A stretch of DNA of 64,000 nucleotides from Andrena cerasifolii. Its lineage: Eukaryota > Arthropoda > Insecta > Hymenoptera > Andrenidae. This document shows, piece after piece, positions 11,480 to 25,500 of this stretch. A program made the position numbers and the translations under genes. Position 1 is the first letter of the stretch; every line of letters starts with the position of its first letter. A model generated the notes under the pieces. The model made no database searches and was not told the origin of the DNA. It worked only from the letters and a program-made list of their open reading frames with translations. The stretch is from NCBI RefSeq assembly GCF_050908995.1, contig NW_027484979.1, forward strand, positions 1 through 64,000, written 5' to 3'.

Positions 11480-14023
11480 CATGAAGTGGAAACAGGTATA
11501 CTAAATTTCAGCTTCAAAGGCATCGCCTTAAAGTTGCAAATCAGAGGCGCAGGACTTTCAAGAGGCATTCGAAAATTGTGTGACCCTTCGTTAAATAGTC
11601 ACTGTCTCGAAACATCTGCGCCACTTCTCGCTCTTTGATTTGCTCTCCGGAAACGTTACTTTGTGCCATCTCTTTCGACGGCATGTTCTCCTGTTACAAA
11701 GCCCAATTTTGTGCATTCTGAAAATTTTCGCCAGATTGTGTCCAATATATCAGGATAACATGAAGTGGAAAGAGGTATACTAAATTTCAGCTTCAAAGGC
11801 ATCGCCTTAAAGTTGCAAATCAGAGGCGCAGGCCTTTCAAGAGGCGTTCGAAAATTCTGTGTGTCTTCGTTAAACAGTCACTGTCTCGAAACATCTGCGC
11901 CACTTCTCGCTCATTGATTTGCCATCCGGAGACGTTACTTTGTGCCATCTCTTTCGACGGCATGTTCTCCTGTTACAAAGCTCAATTTTGTGCATTCTGA
12001 AAATTTTCGCCAGATTGTGGCCAATATATCAGGATAACATGAAGTGGAAAGAGGTATACTAAATTTCAGCTTCAAAGGCATCGCCTTAAAGTATCAAATC
12101 AGAGGCGCAGGACTTTCAAGTGGCGTTCGAAAATTCTGCGTCTCTTCGTTAATCTGTCACTGTCTCGAAATATCTGCGCCACATCTCGCTCTTTGATTTG
12201 CTCTCCGGAGACGTTACTTTGTGCCATCTCTTTCGAGGGCATGTTCTCCTGTTACAAAGCCCAATTTTGTGCATTCTGAAAATTTTCGCCAGATTTTGGC
12301 CAATATATCAGGAGAACATGAAGTTGAAAGAGGTATACTAAATTTCAGCTTCAAAGGCATCGCTTAAAAGTATCAAATCAGAGGCGCAGGACTTTCAAGA
12401 GGCGTTCGAAAATTGTGCGACTCTTCGTTAAACAGTCACTGTCTCGAAACATCTGCGCCACTTCTCGCTCATTGATTTGCCATCCGGAGACGTTAATTTG
12501 TGCCATCTCTTTCGACGGCATGTTCTCCTGTTACAAAGCCCAATTCTGTGGATTCTGAAAATTTTCGCCAGATTTTGGCTAATATATCAGGAGAAAATGA
12601 AGTGGAAAGAGGTATACTAAATTTCAGCTTCAAAGGCATCGCCGTAAAGTTGCAAATAAGAGGCGCAGGCGTTTCAAGAGGCGTTCGAAAATTCTGCGTC
12701 TCTTCGTTAAACAGTCACTGTCTCGAAACATCTGCGCCACTTCTCGCTCATTGATTTGCCCTCCGGAGACGTTACTTTGTGCCATCTCTTTCGACGGCAT
12801 GTTCTCCTGTTACAAAGCCCAATTCTGTGCATTCTGAAAATTTTCGCCAGATTTTGGCCAATATATCAGGAGAACATGAAGTTGAAAGAGGTATACTAAA
12901 TTTCAGCTTCAAAGGCATCGCCTTAAGCTTGCAATTAAGAGGCGCAGGCCTTTCAAGAGGCGTTCGAAAATTGTGCGTCTCTTCGTTAAACAGTCACTGT
13001 CTCGAAGCACCTGCGCCACTTCTCGCTCTTTGATTTGCTCTCCGGAAACGTTACTTTGTGCCATCTCTTTCGACGGCATGTTCTCCTGTTACAAAGCCCA
13101 ATTTTGTGCATTCTGAAAATTTTCGCCAGATTGTGGCCAATATATCAGGATAACATGAAGTGGAAAGAGGTATACTAAATTTCAGCTTCAAAGGCATCGC
13201 CTTAAAGTTGCAAATCAGAGGCGCAGGCCTTTCAAGAGGCGTTCGAAAATTCTGTGTGTCTTCGTTAAACAGTCACTGTCTCGAAACATCTGCGCCACTT
13301 CTCGCTCTTTGATTTGCTCTCCGGAGACGTTACTTTGTGCCATCTCTTTCGACGGCATATTCTCCTGTTACAAAGCCCAATTTTGTGCATTCTGAAAATT
13401 TTCGCTATATTTTGTCCAATATATCAGGAGAACATGAAGTGGAACGAGGTATACTAAATTTCAGCTTCAAAGGCATCGCTTAAAAGTATCAAATCAGAGG
13501 CGCAGGACTTTCAAGAGGCGTTCGAAAATTGTGCGACTCTTCGTTAAACAGTCACTGTCTCGAAACATCTGCGCCACTTCTCGCTCATTGATTTGCCATC
13601 CGGAGACGTTACTTTGTGCCATCTCTTTCGACGGCATGTTCTCCTGTTACAAAGCCCAATTTTGTGCATTCTGAAAATTTTCGCCAGATTTTGGCCAATA
13701 TATCAGGAGAACATGAAGTTGAAAGAGGTATACTAAATTTCAGCATCAAAGGCATCGCCTTAAACTTGCAATTAAGAGGCGCAGGCCTTTCACGGGGCGT
13801 TCGAAAATTGTGCGTCTCTTCGTTAAACAGTCACTGTCTCGAAACACCTGCGCCACTTCTCGCTCTTTCGTTTGCTGTCCGGAGACGTTATATTGTTCCA
13901 TCTCTTTCGACGGCATGTTCTCCTGTTACAAAGCCCAATTCTGTGCATTCTGCAAATTTTCGCCAGATTTTGGCCAATATATCAGGAGAACATGAAGTTG
14001 AAAGAGGTATACTAAATTTCAGC
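11391..14023 (+). repeat. Ten/eleven-unit block, right copy
   Basis: This is the partner of the block at 8322-11233, almost directly abutting it. It is one unit shorter: the unit near 9.33-9.61 kb in the left copy, which has a GGCATTCG variant and a TTTTTGCTAGATTTTG start, has no equivalent here. A few private substitutions separate the copies, for example CTCTTGGTTAATC at 9078 against CTCTTCGTTAATC at 12147, and GACGTATAC only at 10378. Confidence 0.77.
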
Positions 14024-15769
14024 TTCAAAGGCATCGCCTTAAGCTTGCAATTAAGAGGCGCAGGCCTTTCAAGAGGCGTTCGAAAATTGTGCGTCTCTTC
14101 GTTAAACAGTCACTGTCTCGAAGCACCTGCGCCACTTCTCGCTCTTTGATTTGCTCTCCGGAAACGTTACTTTGTGCCATCTCTTTCGACGGCATGTTCT
14201 CCTGTTACAAAGCCCAATTTTGTGCATTCTGAAAATTTTCGCCAGATTGTGGCCAATATATCAGGATAACATGAAGTGGAAAGAGGTATACTAAATTTCA
14301 GCTTCAAAGGCATCGCCTTAAAGTTGCAAATCAGAGGCGCAGGCCTTTCAAGAGGCGTTCGAAAATTCTGCGTCTCGTTGTTAAACAGTCACTGTCTCGA
14401 AACATCTGCGCCACTTCTCGCTCATTGATTTGCCATCCGGAGACGTTAATTTGTGCCATCTCTTTCGACGGCATGTTCTCCTGTTACAAAGCCCAATTCT
14501 GTGGATTCTGAAAATTTTCGCCAGATTTTGGCCAATATATCAGGAGAAAATGAAGTGGAAAGAGGTATACTAAATTTCAGCTTCAAAGGCATCGCCGTAA
14601 AGTTGCAAATAAGAGGCGCAGGCGTTTCAAGAGGCGTTCGAAAATTCTGCGTCTCTTCGTTAAACAGTCACTGTCTCGAAACATCTGCGCCACTTCTCGC
14701 TCATTGATTTGCCCTCCGGAGACGTTACTTTGTGCCATCTCTTTCGACGGCATGTTCTCCTGTTACAAAGCCCAATTCTGTGCATTCTGAAAATTTTCGC
14801 CAGATTTTGGCCAATATATCAGGAGAACATGAAGTTGAAAGAGGTATACTAAATTTCAGCTTCAAAGGCATCGCCTTAAGCTTGCAATTAAGAGGCGCAG
14901 GCCTTTCAAGAGGCGTTCGAAAATTGTGCGTCTCTTCGTTAAACAGTCACTGTCTCGAAGCACCTGCGCCACTTCTCGCTCTTTGATTTGCTCTCCGGAA
15001 ACGTTACTTTGTGCCATCTCTTTCGACGGCATGTTCTCCTGTTACAAAGCCCAATTTTGTGCATTCTGAAAATTTTCGCCAGATTGTGGCCAATATATCA
15101 GGATAACATGAAGTGGAAAGAGGTATACTAAATTTCAGCTTCAAAGGCATCGCCTTAAAGTTGCAAATCAGAGGCGCAGGCCTTTCAAGAGGCGTTCGAA
15201 AATTCTGTGTGTCTTCGTTAAACAGTCACTGTCTCGAAACATCTGCGCCACTTCTCGCTCTTTGATTTGCTCTCCGGAGACGTTACTTTGTGCCATCTCT
15301 TTCGACGGCATATTCTCCTGTTACAAAGCCCAATTTTGTGCATTCTGAAAATTTTCGCTATATTTTGTCCAATATATCAGGAGAACATGAAGTGGAACGA
15401 GGTATACTAAATTTCAGCTTCAAAGGCATCGCTTAAAAGTATCAAATCAGAGGCGCAGGACTTTCAAGAGGCGTTCGAAAATTGTGCGACTCTTCGTTAA
15501 ACAGTCACTGTCTCGAAACATCTGCGCCACTTCTCGCTCATTGATTTGCCCTCCGGAGACGTTACTTTGTGCCATCTCTTTCGAGGGCATGTTCTCCTGT
15601 TACAAAGCCCAATTTTGTGCATTCTGAAAATTTTCGCCAGATTTTGGCCAATATATCAGGAGAACATGAAGTTGAAAGAGGTATACTAAATTTCAGCATC
15701 AAAGGCATCGCCTTAAACTTGCAATTAAGAGGCGCAGGCCTTTCAAGGGGCGTTCGAAAATTGTGCGTC

Positions 15770-18700
15770 TCTTCGTTAAACAGTCACTGTCTCGAAACAT
15801 CTGCGCCACTTCTCGCTCTTTGATTTGCTCTCCGGAGACGTTACATTGTGCCATCTCTTTCGACGGCATATTCTCCTGTTACAAAGCCCAATTTTGTGCA
15901 TTCTGAAAATTTTTGCTAGATTTTGTCCAATATATCAGGAGACCATGAAGCGGAAAGAGGTATACTAAATTTCAGCTTCAAAGGCATCGCTTAAAAGTAT
16001 CAAATCAGAGGCGCAGGCCTTTCAAGAGGCGTTCGAAAATTGTGCGACTCTTCGTTAAACAGTCACTGTCTCGAAACATCTGCGCCACTTCTCGCTCATT
16101 GATTTGCCCTCCGGAGACGTTACTTTGTGCCATCTCTTTCGACGGCATATTCTCCTGTTACAAAGCCCAATTTTGTGCATTCTGAAAATTTTCGCCAGAT
16201 TTTGGCCAATATATCAGGAGAACATGAAGTTGAAAGAGGTATACTAAATTTCAGCTTCAAAGGCATCGCTTAAAAGTATCAAATCAGAGGCGCAGGACTT
16301 TCAAGAGGCATTCGAAAATTGTGTGACCCTTCGTTAAACAGTCACTGTCTCGAAACATCTGCGCCACTTCTCGCTATTTGATTTGCTCTCCGGAGACGTT
16401 ATATTGTTCCATCTCTTTCGACGGCATGTTCTCCTGTTATAAAGCTCAATTTTGTGTATTCTCGAAATTTTCGCCAGATTTTGGCCAATATATCAGGAGA
16501 AAATGAATTGGAAAGAGGTATACTAAATTTCAGCTTCAAAGGCATCGCCTTAAAGTTGCAAATCAGAGGCGCAGGCCTTTCAAGAGGCGTTCGAAAATTC
16601 TGCGTGTCTTCGTTAAACAGTCACTGTCTCGAAACATCTGCGCCATTTCTCGCTCTTTGATTTGCTCTCCGGAGACGTTACTTTGTGCCATCTCTTTCGA
16701 CGGCATATTCTCCTGTTACAAAGCCCAATTTTGTGCATTCTGAAAATTTTCGCTAGATTTTGTCCAATATATCAGGAGAACATGAAGTGGAAAGAGGTAT
16801 ACTAAATTTCAGCTTCAAATGCATCGCTTAAAAGTATCAAATCAGAGGCGCAGGACTTTCAAGTGGCGTTCGAAAATTCTGCGTCTCTTCGTTAATCAGT
16901 CACTGTCTCGAAACATCTGCGCCACATCTCGCTCTTTGATTTGCTCTCCGGAGACGTTACTTTGTGCCATCTCTTTCGACGGCATGTTCTCCTGTTACAA
17001 AGCCCAATTTTGTGCATTCTGAAAATTTTCGCCAGATTGTGGCCAATATATCAGGATAACATGAAGTGGAAAGAGGTATACTAAATTTCAGCTTCAAAGG
17101 CATCGCCTTAAAGTTGCAAATCAGAGGCGCAGGCCTTTCAAGAGGCGTTCGAAAATTCTGCGTCTCGTTGTTAAACAATCACTGTCTCGAAACACCTGCG
17201 CCACTTCTCGCTCTTTGATTTGCTTTCCGGAGACGTTACTTTGTGCCATCTCTTTCGACGGCATGTTCTCCTGTTACAAAGCCCAAATTTGTGCATTCTG
17301 AAAATTTTCGCCAGATTGTGGCCAATATATCAGGATAACATGAAGTGGAAAGAGGTATACTAAATTTCAGCTTCAAAGGCATCGCCTTAAAGTTGCAAAT
17401 CAGAGGCGCAGGCCTTTCAAGAGGCGTTCGAAAATTCTGCGTGTCTTCCTTAAACAGTCACTGTCTCGAAACATCTGCGCCACTTCTCGCTCTTTGATTT
17501 GCTCTCCGGAGACGTTACATTGTGCCATCTCTTTCGACGGCATATTCTCCTGTTACAAAGCCCAATTTTGTGCATTCTGAAAATTTTCGCCAGATTTTGG
17601 CCTATATATCAGGAGAACATGAAGTCAAAAGTGGTATACTAAATTTCAGCTTCATAGGCATCGCCTTAAAGTTGCAAATAAGAGGCGCAGGCCTTTCAAG
17701 AGGCGTTCGAAAATTGTGCGACTCTTCGTTAAACAGTCACTGTCTCGAAACATCTGCGCCACTTCTCGCTCATTGATTTGCCCTCCGGAGACGTTACTTT
17801 GTGCCATCTCTTTCGAGGGCATGTTCTCCTGTTACAAAGCCCAAATTTGTGCATTCTGAAAATTTTCGCCAGATTTTGGCCAATATATCAGGAGAACATG
17901 AAGTTGAAAGAGGTATACTAAATTTTAGCTTCAAAGGCATCGCCTTAAAGTTGCAAATCAGAGGCGCAGGCCTTTCAAGAGGCGTTCGAAAATTCTGCGT
18001 GTCTTCGTTAAACAGTCACTGTCTCGAAACATCTGCGCCATTTCTCGCTCTTTGATTTGCTCTCCGGAGACGTTACTTTGTGCCATCTCTTTCGACGGCA
18101 TATTCTCCTGTTACAAAGCCCAATTTTGTGCATTCTGAAAATTTTCGCTAGATTTTGTCCAATATATCAGGAGAACATGAAGTGGAAAGAGGTATACTAA
18201 ATTTCAGCTTCAAATGCATCGCTTAAAAGTATCAAATCAGAGGCGCAGGACTTTCAAGTGGCGTTCGAAAATTCTGCGTCTCTTCGTTAATCAGTCACTG
18301 TCTCGAAATATCTGCGCCACATCTCGCTCTTTGATTTGCTCTCCGGAGACGTTACTTTGTGCCATCTCTTTCGAGGGCATGTTCTCCTGTTACAAAGCCC
18401 AATTTTGTGCATTCTGAAAATTTTCGCCAGATTTTGGCCAATATATCAGGTGAACATGAAGTTGAAAGAGGTATACTAAATTTCAGCTTCAAAGGCATCG
18501 CTTAAAAGTATCAAATCAGAGGCGCAGGACTTTCAAGAGGCATTCGAAAATTGTGTGACCCTTCGTTAAACAGTCACTGTCTCGAAACATCTGCGCCACT
18601 TCTCGCTATTTGATTTGCTCTCCGGAGACGTTACATTGTGCCATCTCTTTCGACGGCATATTCTCCTGTTACAAAGCCCAATTTTGTGCATTCTGAAAAT

Positions 18701-19743
18701 TTTTGCTAGATTTTGTCCAATATATCAGGAGACCATGAAGCGGAAAGAGGTATACTAAATTTCAGCTTCAAAGGCATCGCTTAAAAGTATCAAATCAGAG
18801 GCGCAGGCCTTTCAAGAGGCGTTCGAAAATTGTGCGACTCTTCGGTAAACAGTCACTGTCTCGAAACATCTGCGCCACTTCTCGCTCATTGATTTGCCCT
18901 CCGGAGACGTTACTTTGTGCCATCTCTTTCGAGGGCATGTTCTCCTGTTACAAAGCCCAATTTTGTGCATTCTGAAAATTTTCGCCAGATTTTGGCCAAT
19001 ATATCAGGAGAACATGAAGTTGAAAGAGGTATACTAAATTTCAGCTTCAAAGGCATCGCCTTAAACTTGCAATTAAGAGGCGCAGGCCTTTCAAGGGGCG
19101 TTCGAAAATTGTGCGTCTCTTCGTTAAACAGTCACTGTCTCGAAACACCTGCGCCACTTCTCGCTCTTTCGTTTGCTGTCCGGAGACGTTATATTGTTCC
19201 ATCTCTTTCGACGGCATGTTCTCCTGTTATAAAGCTCAATTTTGTGTATTCTCGAAATTTTCGCCAGATTTTGGCCAATATATCAGGAGAAAATGAATTG
19301 GAAAGAGGTATACTAAATTTCAGCTTCAAAGGCATCGCCTTAAAGTTGCAAATAAGAGGCGCAGGCCTTTCAAGAGGCGTTCGAAAATTCTGCGTCTCGT
19401 TGTTAAACAATCACTGTCTCGAAACACCTGCGCCACTTCTCGCTCTTTGATTTGCTCTCCGGAAACGTTACTTTGTGCCATCTCTTTCGACGGCATGTTC
19501 TCCTGTTACAAAGCCCAATTTTGTGCATTCTGAAAATTTTCGCCAGATTGTGGCCAATATATCAGGATAACATGAAGTGGAAAGAGGTATACTAAATTTC
19601 AGCTTCAAAGGCATCGCCTTAAAGTTGCAAATCAGAGGCGCAGGCCTTTCAAGAGGCGTTCGAAAATTCTGTGTGTCTTCGTTAAACAGTCACTGTCTCG
19701 AAACATCTGCGCCACTTCTCGCTCTTTGATTTGCTCTCCGGAG
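15770..19743 (+). repeat. Fourteen-unit higher-order block, copy 1
   Basis: This block of about 3.97 kb recurs at 22466-26439, offset 6,696 bases (24 units). It contains class B read-through units, TTTTTGCTAGATTTTG with GACCATGAAGCGG, CTTCAAATGCATCGC, CAGGCCTTTCCTT-like CTTCCTTAAAC, and CTTCGGTAAAC. I found about six single-base differences between the copies, for example CAGGTGAACATG at 18449 against CAGGAGAACATG at 25145, so identity is above 99%. The edges are where neighbouring variants stop matching. Confidence 0.82.
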
Positions 19744-20646
19744 ACGTTACTTTGTGCCATCTCTTTCGACGGCATATTCTCCTGTTACAAAGCCCAATTT
19801 TGTGCATTCTGAAAATTTTCGCTATATTTTGTCCAATATATCAGGAGAACATGAAGTGGAACGAGGTATACTAAATTTCAGCTTCAAAGGCATCGCTTAA
19901 AAGTATCAAATCAGAGGCGCAGGACTTTCAAGAGGCGTTCGAAAATTGTGCGACTCTTCGTTAAACAGTCACTGTCTCGAAACATCTGCGCCACTTCTCG
20001 CTCATTGATTTGCCATCCGGAGACGATACATTGTGTCATCTCTTTCGACGGCATGTTCTCCTGTTACAAAGCCCAATTTTGTGCATTCTGAAAATTTTCG
20101 CCAGATTTTGGCCAATATATCAGGAGAACATGAAGTTGAAAGAGGTATACTAAATTTCAGCATCAAAGGAATCGCCTTAAACTTGCAATTAAGAGGCGCA
20201 GGCCTTTCACGGGGCGTTCGAAAATTGTGCGTCTCTTCGTTAAACAGTCACTGTCTCGAAACACCTGCGCCACTTCTCGCTCTTTCGTTTGCTGTCCGGA
20301 GACGTTATATTGTTCCATCTCTTTCGACGGCATGTTCTCCTGTTACAAAGCCCAATTCTGTGCATTCTGCAAATTTTCGCCAGATTTTGGCCAATATATC
20401 AGGAGAACATGAAGTTGAAAGAGGTATACTAAATTTCAGCTTCAAAGGCATCGCCTTAAGCTTGCAATTAAGAGGCGCAGGCCTTTCAAGAGGCGTTCGA
20501 AAATTGTGCGTCTCTTCGTTAAACAGTCACTGTCTCGAAGCACCTGCGCCACTTCTCGCTCTTTGATTTGCTCTCCGGAAACGTTACTTTGTGCCATCTC
20601 TTTCGACGGCATGTTCTCCTGTTACAAAGCCCAATTTTGTGCATTC

Positions 20647-21204
20647 TGAAAATTTTCGCCAGATTGTGGCCAATATATCAGGATAACATGAAGTGGAAAG
20701 AGGTATACTAAATTTCAGCTTCAAAGGCATCGCCTTAAAGTTGCAAATCAGAGGCGCAGGCCTTTCAAGAGGCGTTCGAAAATTCTGTGTGTCTTCGTTA
20801 AACAGTCACTGTCTCGAAACATCTGCGCCACTTCTCGCTCTTTGATTTGCTCTCCGGAGACGTTACTTTGTGCCATCTCTTTCGACGGCATGTTCTCCTG
20901 TTACAAAGCCCAATTTTGTGCATTCTGAAAATTTTCGCCAGATTGTGGCCAATATATCAGGATAACATGAAGTGGAAAGAGGTATACTAAATTTCAGCTT
21001 CAAAGGCATCGCCTTAAAGTTGCAAATCAGAGGCGCAGGCCTTTCAAGAGGCGTTCGAAAATTCTGTGTGTCTTCGTTAAACAGTCACTGTCTCGAAACA
21101 TCTGCGCCACTTCTCGCTCTTTGATTTGCTCTCCGGAGACGTTACTTTGTGCCATCTCTTTCGACGGCATATTCTCCTGTTACAAAGCCCAATTTTGTGC
21201 ATTC
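20647..21204 (+). repeat. Adjacent near-identical units 75 and 76
   Basis: Units 20647-20925 and 20926-21204 differ by eye at a single base (CGGCATGTTCTCC against CGGCATATTCTCC). Neighbouring units elsewhere in this part of the array usually differ at many positions. This looks like a one-unit duplication or a local conversion tract. Confidence 0.75.
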
Positions 21205-22531
21205 TGAAAATTTTCGCTATATTTTGTCCAATATATCAGGAGAACATGAAGTGGAACGAGGTATACTAAATTTCAGCTTCAAAGGCATCGCTTAAAAGTA
21301 TCAAATCAGAGGCGCAGGACTTTCAAGAGGCGTTCGAAAATTGTGCGACTCTTCGTTAAACAGTCACTGTCTCGAAACATCTGCGCCACTTCTCGCTCAT
21401 TGATTTGCCATCCGGAGACGTTACTTTGTGCCATCTCTTTCGACGGCATGTTCTCCTGTTACAAAGCTCAATTTTGTGCATTCTGAAAATTTTCGCCAGA
21501 TTGTGGCCAATATATCAGGATAACATGAAGTGGAAACAGGTATACTAAATTTCAGCTTCAAAGGCATCGCCTTAAAGTTGCAAATCAGAGGCGCAGGACT
21601 TTCAAGAGGCATTCGAAAATTGTGTGACCCTTCGTTAAACAGTCACTGTCTCGAAACATCTGCGCCACTTCTCGCTCTTTGATTTGCTCTCCGGAAACGT
21701 TACTTTGTGCCATCTCTTTCGACGGCATGTTCTCCTGTTACAAAGCCCAATTTTGTGCATTCTGAAAATTTTCGCCAGATTGTGGCCAATATATCAGGAT
21801 AACATGAAGTGGAAAGAGGTATACTAAATTTCAGCTTCCAAGGCATCGCCTTAAAGTTGCAAATCAGAGGCGCAGGCCTTTCAAGAGGCGTTCGAAAATT
21901 CTGTGTGTCTTCGTTAAACAGTCACTGTCTCGAAACATCTGCGCCACTTCTCGCTCTTTGATTTGCTCTCCGGAGACGTTACTTTGTGCCATCTCTTTCG
22001 ACGGCATATTCTCCTGTTACAAAGCCCAATTTTGTGCATTCTGAAAATTTTCGCTATATTTTGTCCAATATATCAGGAGAACATGAAGTGGAACGAGGTA
22101 TACTAAATTTCAGCTTCAAAGGCATCGCTTAAAAGTATCAAATCAGAGGCGCAGGACTTTCAAGAGGCGTTCGAAAATTGTGCGACTCTTCGTTAAACAG
22201 TCACTGTCTCGAAACATCTGCGCCACTTCTCGCTCATTGATTTGCCATCCGGAGACGTTACTTTGTGCCATCTCTTTCGACGGCATGTTCTCCTGTTACA
22301 AAGCTCAATTTTGTGCATTCTGAAAATTTTCGCCAGATTGTGGCCAATATATCAGGATAACATGAAGTGGAAACAGGTATACTAAATTTCAGCTTCAAAG
22401 GCATCGCCTTAAAGTTGCAAATCAGAGGCGCAGGACTTTCAAGAGGCATTCGAAAATTGTGTGACCCTTCGTTAAACAGTCACTGTCTCGAAACATCTGC
22501 GCCACTTCTCGCTCTTTGATTTGCTCTCCGG
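20862..22531 (+). repeat. Three-unit tandem duplication
   Basis: About 20862-21694 recurs at 21699-22531, offset 837. Both copies carry GCTATATTTTG with GAACGAGG, followed by AAACAGGTATAC and GTGTGACCC. The second copy has the private change CTTCCAAGGC near 21836, and the same variant reappears at about 26300, which hints at sequence exchange between these places. Confidence 0.75.
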
Positions 22532-25500
22532 AGACGTTACATTGTGCCATCTCTTTCGACGGCATATTCTCCTGTTACAAAGCCCAATTTTGTGCATTCT
22601 GAAAATTTTTGCTAGATTTTGTCCAATATATCAGGAGACCATGAAGCGGAAAGAGGTATACTAAATTTCAGCTTCAAAGGCATCGCTTAAAAGTATCAAA
22701 TCAGAGGCGCAGGCCTTTCAAGAGGCGTTCGAAAATTGTGCGACTCTTCGTTAAACAGTCACTGTCTCGAAACATCTGCGCCACTTCTCGCTCATTGATT
22801 TGCCCTCCGGAGACGTTACTTTGTGCCATCTCTTTCGACGGCATATTCTCCTGTTACAAAGCCCAATTTTGTGCATTCTGAAAATTTTCGCCAGATTTTG
22901 GCCAATATATCAGGAGAACATGAAGTTGAAAGAGGTATACTAAATTTCAGCTTCAAAGGCATCGCTTAAAAGTATCAAATCAGAGGCGCAGGACTTTCAA
23001 GAGGCATTCGAAAATTGTGTGACCCTTCGTTAAACAGTCACTGTCTCGAAACATCTGCGCCACTTCTCGCTATTTGATTTGCTCTCCGGAGACGTTATAT
23101 TGTTCCATCTCTTTCGACGGCATGTTCTCCTGTTATAAAGCTCAATTTTGTGTATTCTCGAAATTTTCGCCAGATTTTGGCCAATATATCAGGAGAAAAT
23201 GAATTGGAAAGAGGTATACTAAATTTCAGCTTCAAAGGCATCGCCTTAAAGTTGCAAATCAGAGGCGCAGGCCTTTCAAGAGGCGTTCGAAAATTCTGCG
23301 TGTCTTCGTTAAACAGTCACTGTCTCGAAACATCTGCGCCATTTCTCGCTCTTTGATTTGCTCTCCGGAGACGTTACTTTGTGCCATCTCTTTCGACGGC
23401 ATATTCTCCTGTTACAAAGCCCAATTTTGTGCATTCTGAAAATTTTCGCTAGATTTTGTCCAATATATCAGGAGAACATGAAGTGGAAAGAGGTATACTA
23501 AATTTCAGCTTCAAATGCATCGCTTAAAAGTATCAAATCAGAGGCGCAGGACTTTCAAGTGGCGTTCGAAAATTCTGCGTCTCTTCGTTAATCAGTCACT
23601 GTCTCGAAACATCTGCGCCACATCTCGCTCTTTGATTTGCTCTCCGGAGACGTTACTTTGTGCCATCTCTTTCGACGGCATGTTCTCCTGTTACAAAGCC
23701 CAATTTTGTGCATTCTGAAAATTTTCGCCAGATTGTGGCCAATATATCAGGATAACATGAAGTGGAAAGAGGTATACTAAATTTCAGCTTCAAAGGCATC
23801 GCCTTAAAGTTGCAAATCAGAGGCGCAGGCCTTTCAAGAGGCGTTCGAAAATTCTGCGTCTCGTTGTTAAACAATCACTGTCTCGAAACACCTGCGCCAC
23901 TTCTCGCTCTTTGATTTGCTTTCCGGAGACGTTACTTTGTGCCATCTCTTTCGACGGCATGTTCTCCTGTTACAAAGCCCAAATTTGTGCATTCTGAAAA
24001 TTTTCGCCAGATTGTGGCCAATATATCAGGATAACATGAAGTGGAAAGAGGTATTCTAAATTTCAGCTTCAAAGGCATCGCCTTAAAGTTGCAAATCAGA
24101 GGCGCAGGCCTTTCAAGAGGCGTTCGAAAATTCTGCGTGTCTTCCTTAAACAGTCACTGTCTCGAAACATCTGCGCCACTTCTCGCTCTTTGATTTGCTC
24201 TCCGGAGACGTTACATTGTGCCATCTCTTTCGACGGCATATTCTCCTGTTACAAAGCCCAATTTTGTGCATTCTGAAAATTTTCGCCAGATTTTGGCCTA
24301 TATATCAGGAGAACATGAAGTCAAAAGTGGTATACTAAATTTCAGCTTCATAGGCATCGCCTTAAAGTTGCAAATAAGAGGCGCAGGCCTTTCAAGAGGC
24401 GTTCGAAAATTGTGCGACTCTTCGTTAAACAGTCACTGTCTCGAAACATCTGCGCCACTTCTCGCTCATTGATTTGCCCTCCGGAGACGTTACTTTGTGC
24501 CATCTCTTTCGAGGGCATGTTCTCCTGTTACAAAGCCCAAATTTGTGCATTCTGAAAATTTTCGCCAGATTTTGGCCAATATATCAGGAGAACATGAAGT
24601 TGAAAGAGGTATACTAAATTTCAACTTCAAAGGCATCGCCTTAAAGTTGCAAATCAGAGGCGCAGGCCTTTCAAGAGGCGTTCGAAAATTCTGCGTGTCT
24701 TCGTTAAACAGTCACTGTCTCGAAACATCTGCGCCATTTCTCGCTCTTTGATTTGCTCTCCGGAGACGTTACTTTGTGCCATCTCTTTCGACGGCATATT
24801 CTCCTGTTACAAAGCCCAATTTTGTGCATTCTGAAAATTTTCGCTAGATTTTGTCCAATATATCAGGAGAACATGAAGTGGAAAGAGGTATACTAAATTT
24901 CAGCTTCAAATGCATCGCTTAAAAGTATCAAATCAGAGGCGCAGGACTTTCAAGTGGCGTTCGAAAATTCTGCGTCTCTTCGTTAATCAGTCACTGTCTC
25001 GAAATATCTGCGCCACATCTCGCTCTTTGATTTGCTCTCCGGAGACGTTACTTTGTGCCATCTCTTTCGAGGGCATGTTCTCCTGTTACAAAGCCCAATT
25101 TTGTGCATTCTGAAAATTTTCGCCAGATTTTGGCCAATATATCAGGAGAACATGAAGTTGAAAGAGGTATACTAAATTTCAGCTTCAAAGGCATCGCTTA
25201 AAAGTATCAAATCAGAGGCGCAGGACTTTCAAGAGGCATTCGAAAATTGTGTGACCCTTCGTTAAACAGTCACTGTCTCGAAACATCTGCGCCACTTCTC
25301 GCTATTTGATTTGCTCTCCGGAGACGTTACATTGTGCCATCTCTTTCGACGGCATATTCTCCTGTTACAAAGCCCAATTTTGTGCATTCTGAAAATTTTT
25401 GCTAGATTTTGTCCAATATATCAGGAGACCATGAAGCGGAAAGAGGTATACTAAATTTCAGCTTCAAAGGCATCGCTTAAAAGTATCAAATCAGAGGCGC

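Larger units (their letters stand above)
1..15769 (+). repeat. Left domain, class A units
   Basis: Almost all units here have the class A junction (TGCATTCTGAAAATT or TGGATTCTGAAAATT). Frequent variants are GTGGCCAATATATCAGGATAAC, the TAA-bearing GCTTAAAAGTATC form, GAAGCACCTG and TTAAGCTTGC. Class B junctions (TGTATTCTCGAAATT) occur only at about 830 and 1667, in the two copies of one 3-unit duplication. The domain is a mosaic of short tandem duplications (2 and 3 units) and a recurring block of about 5 units. There are no genes or other non-satellite features in it. Confidence 0.8.
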
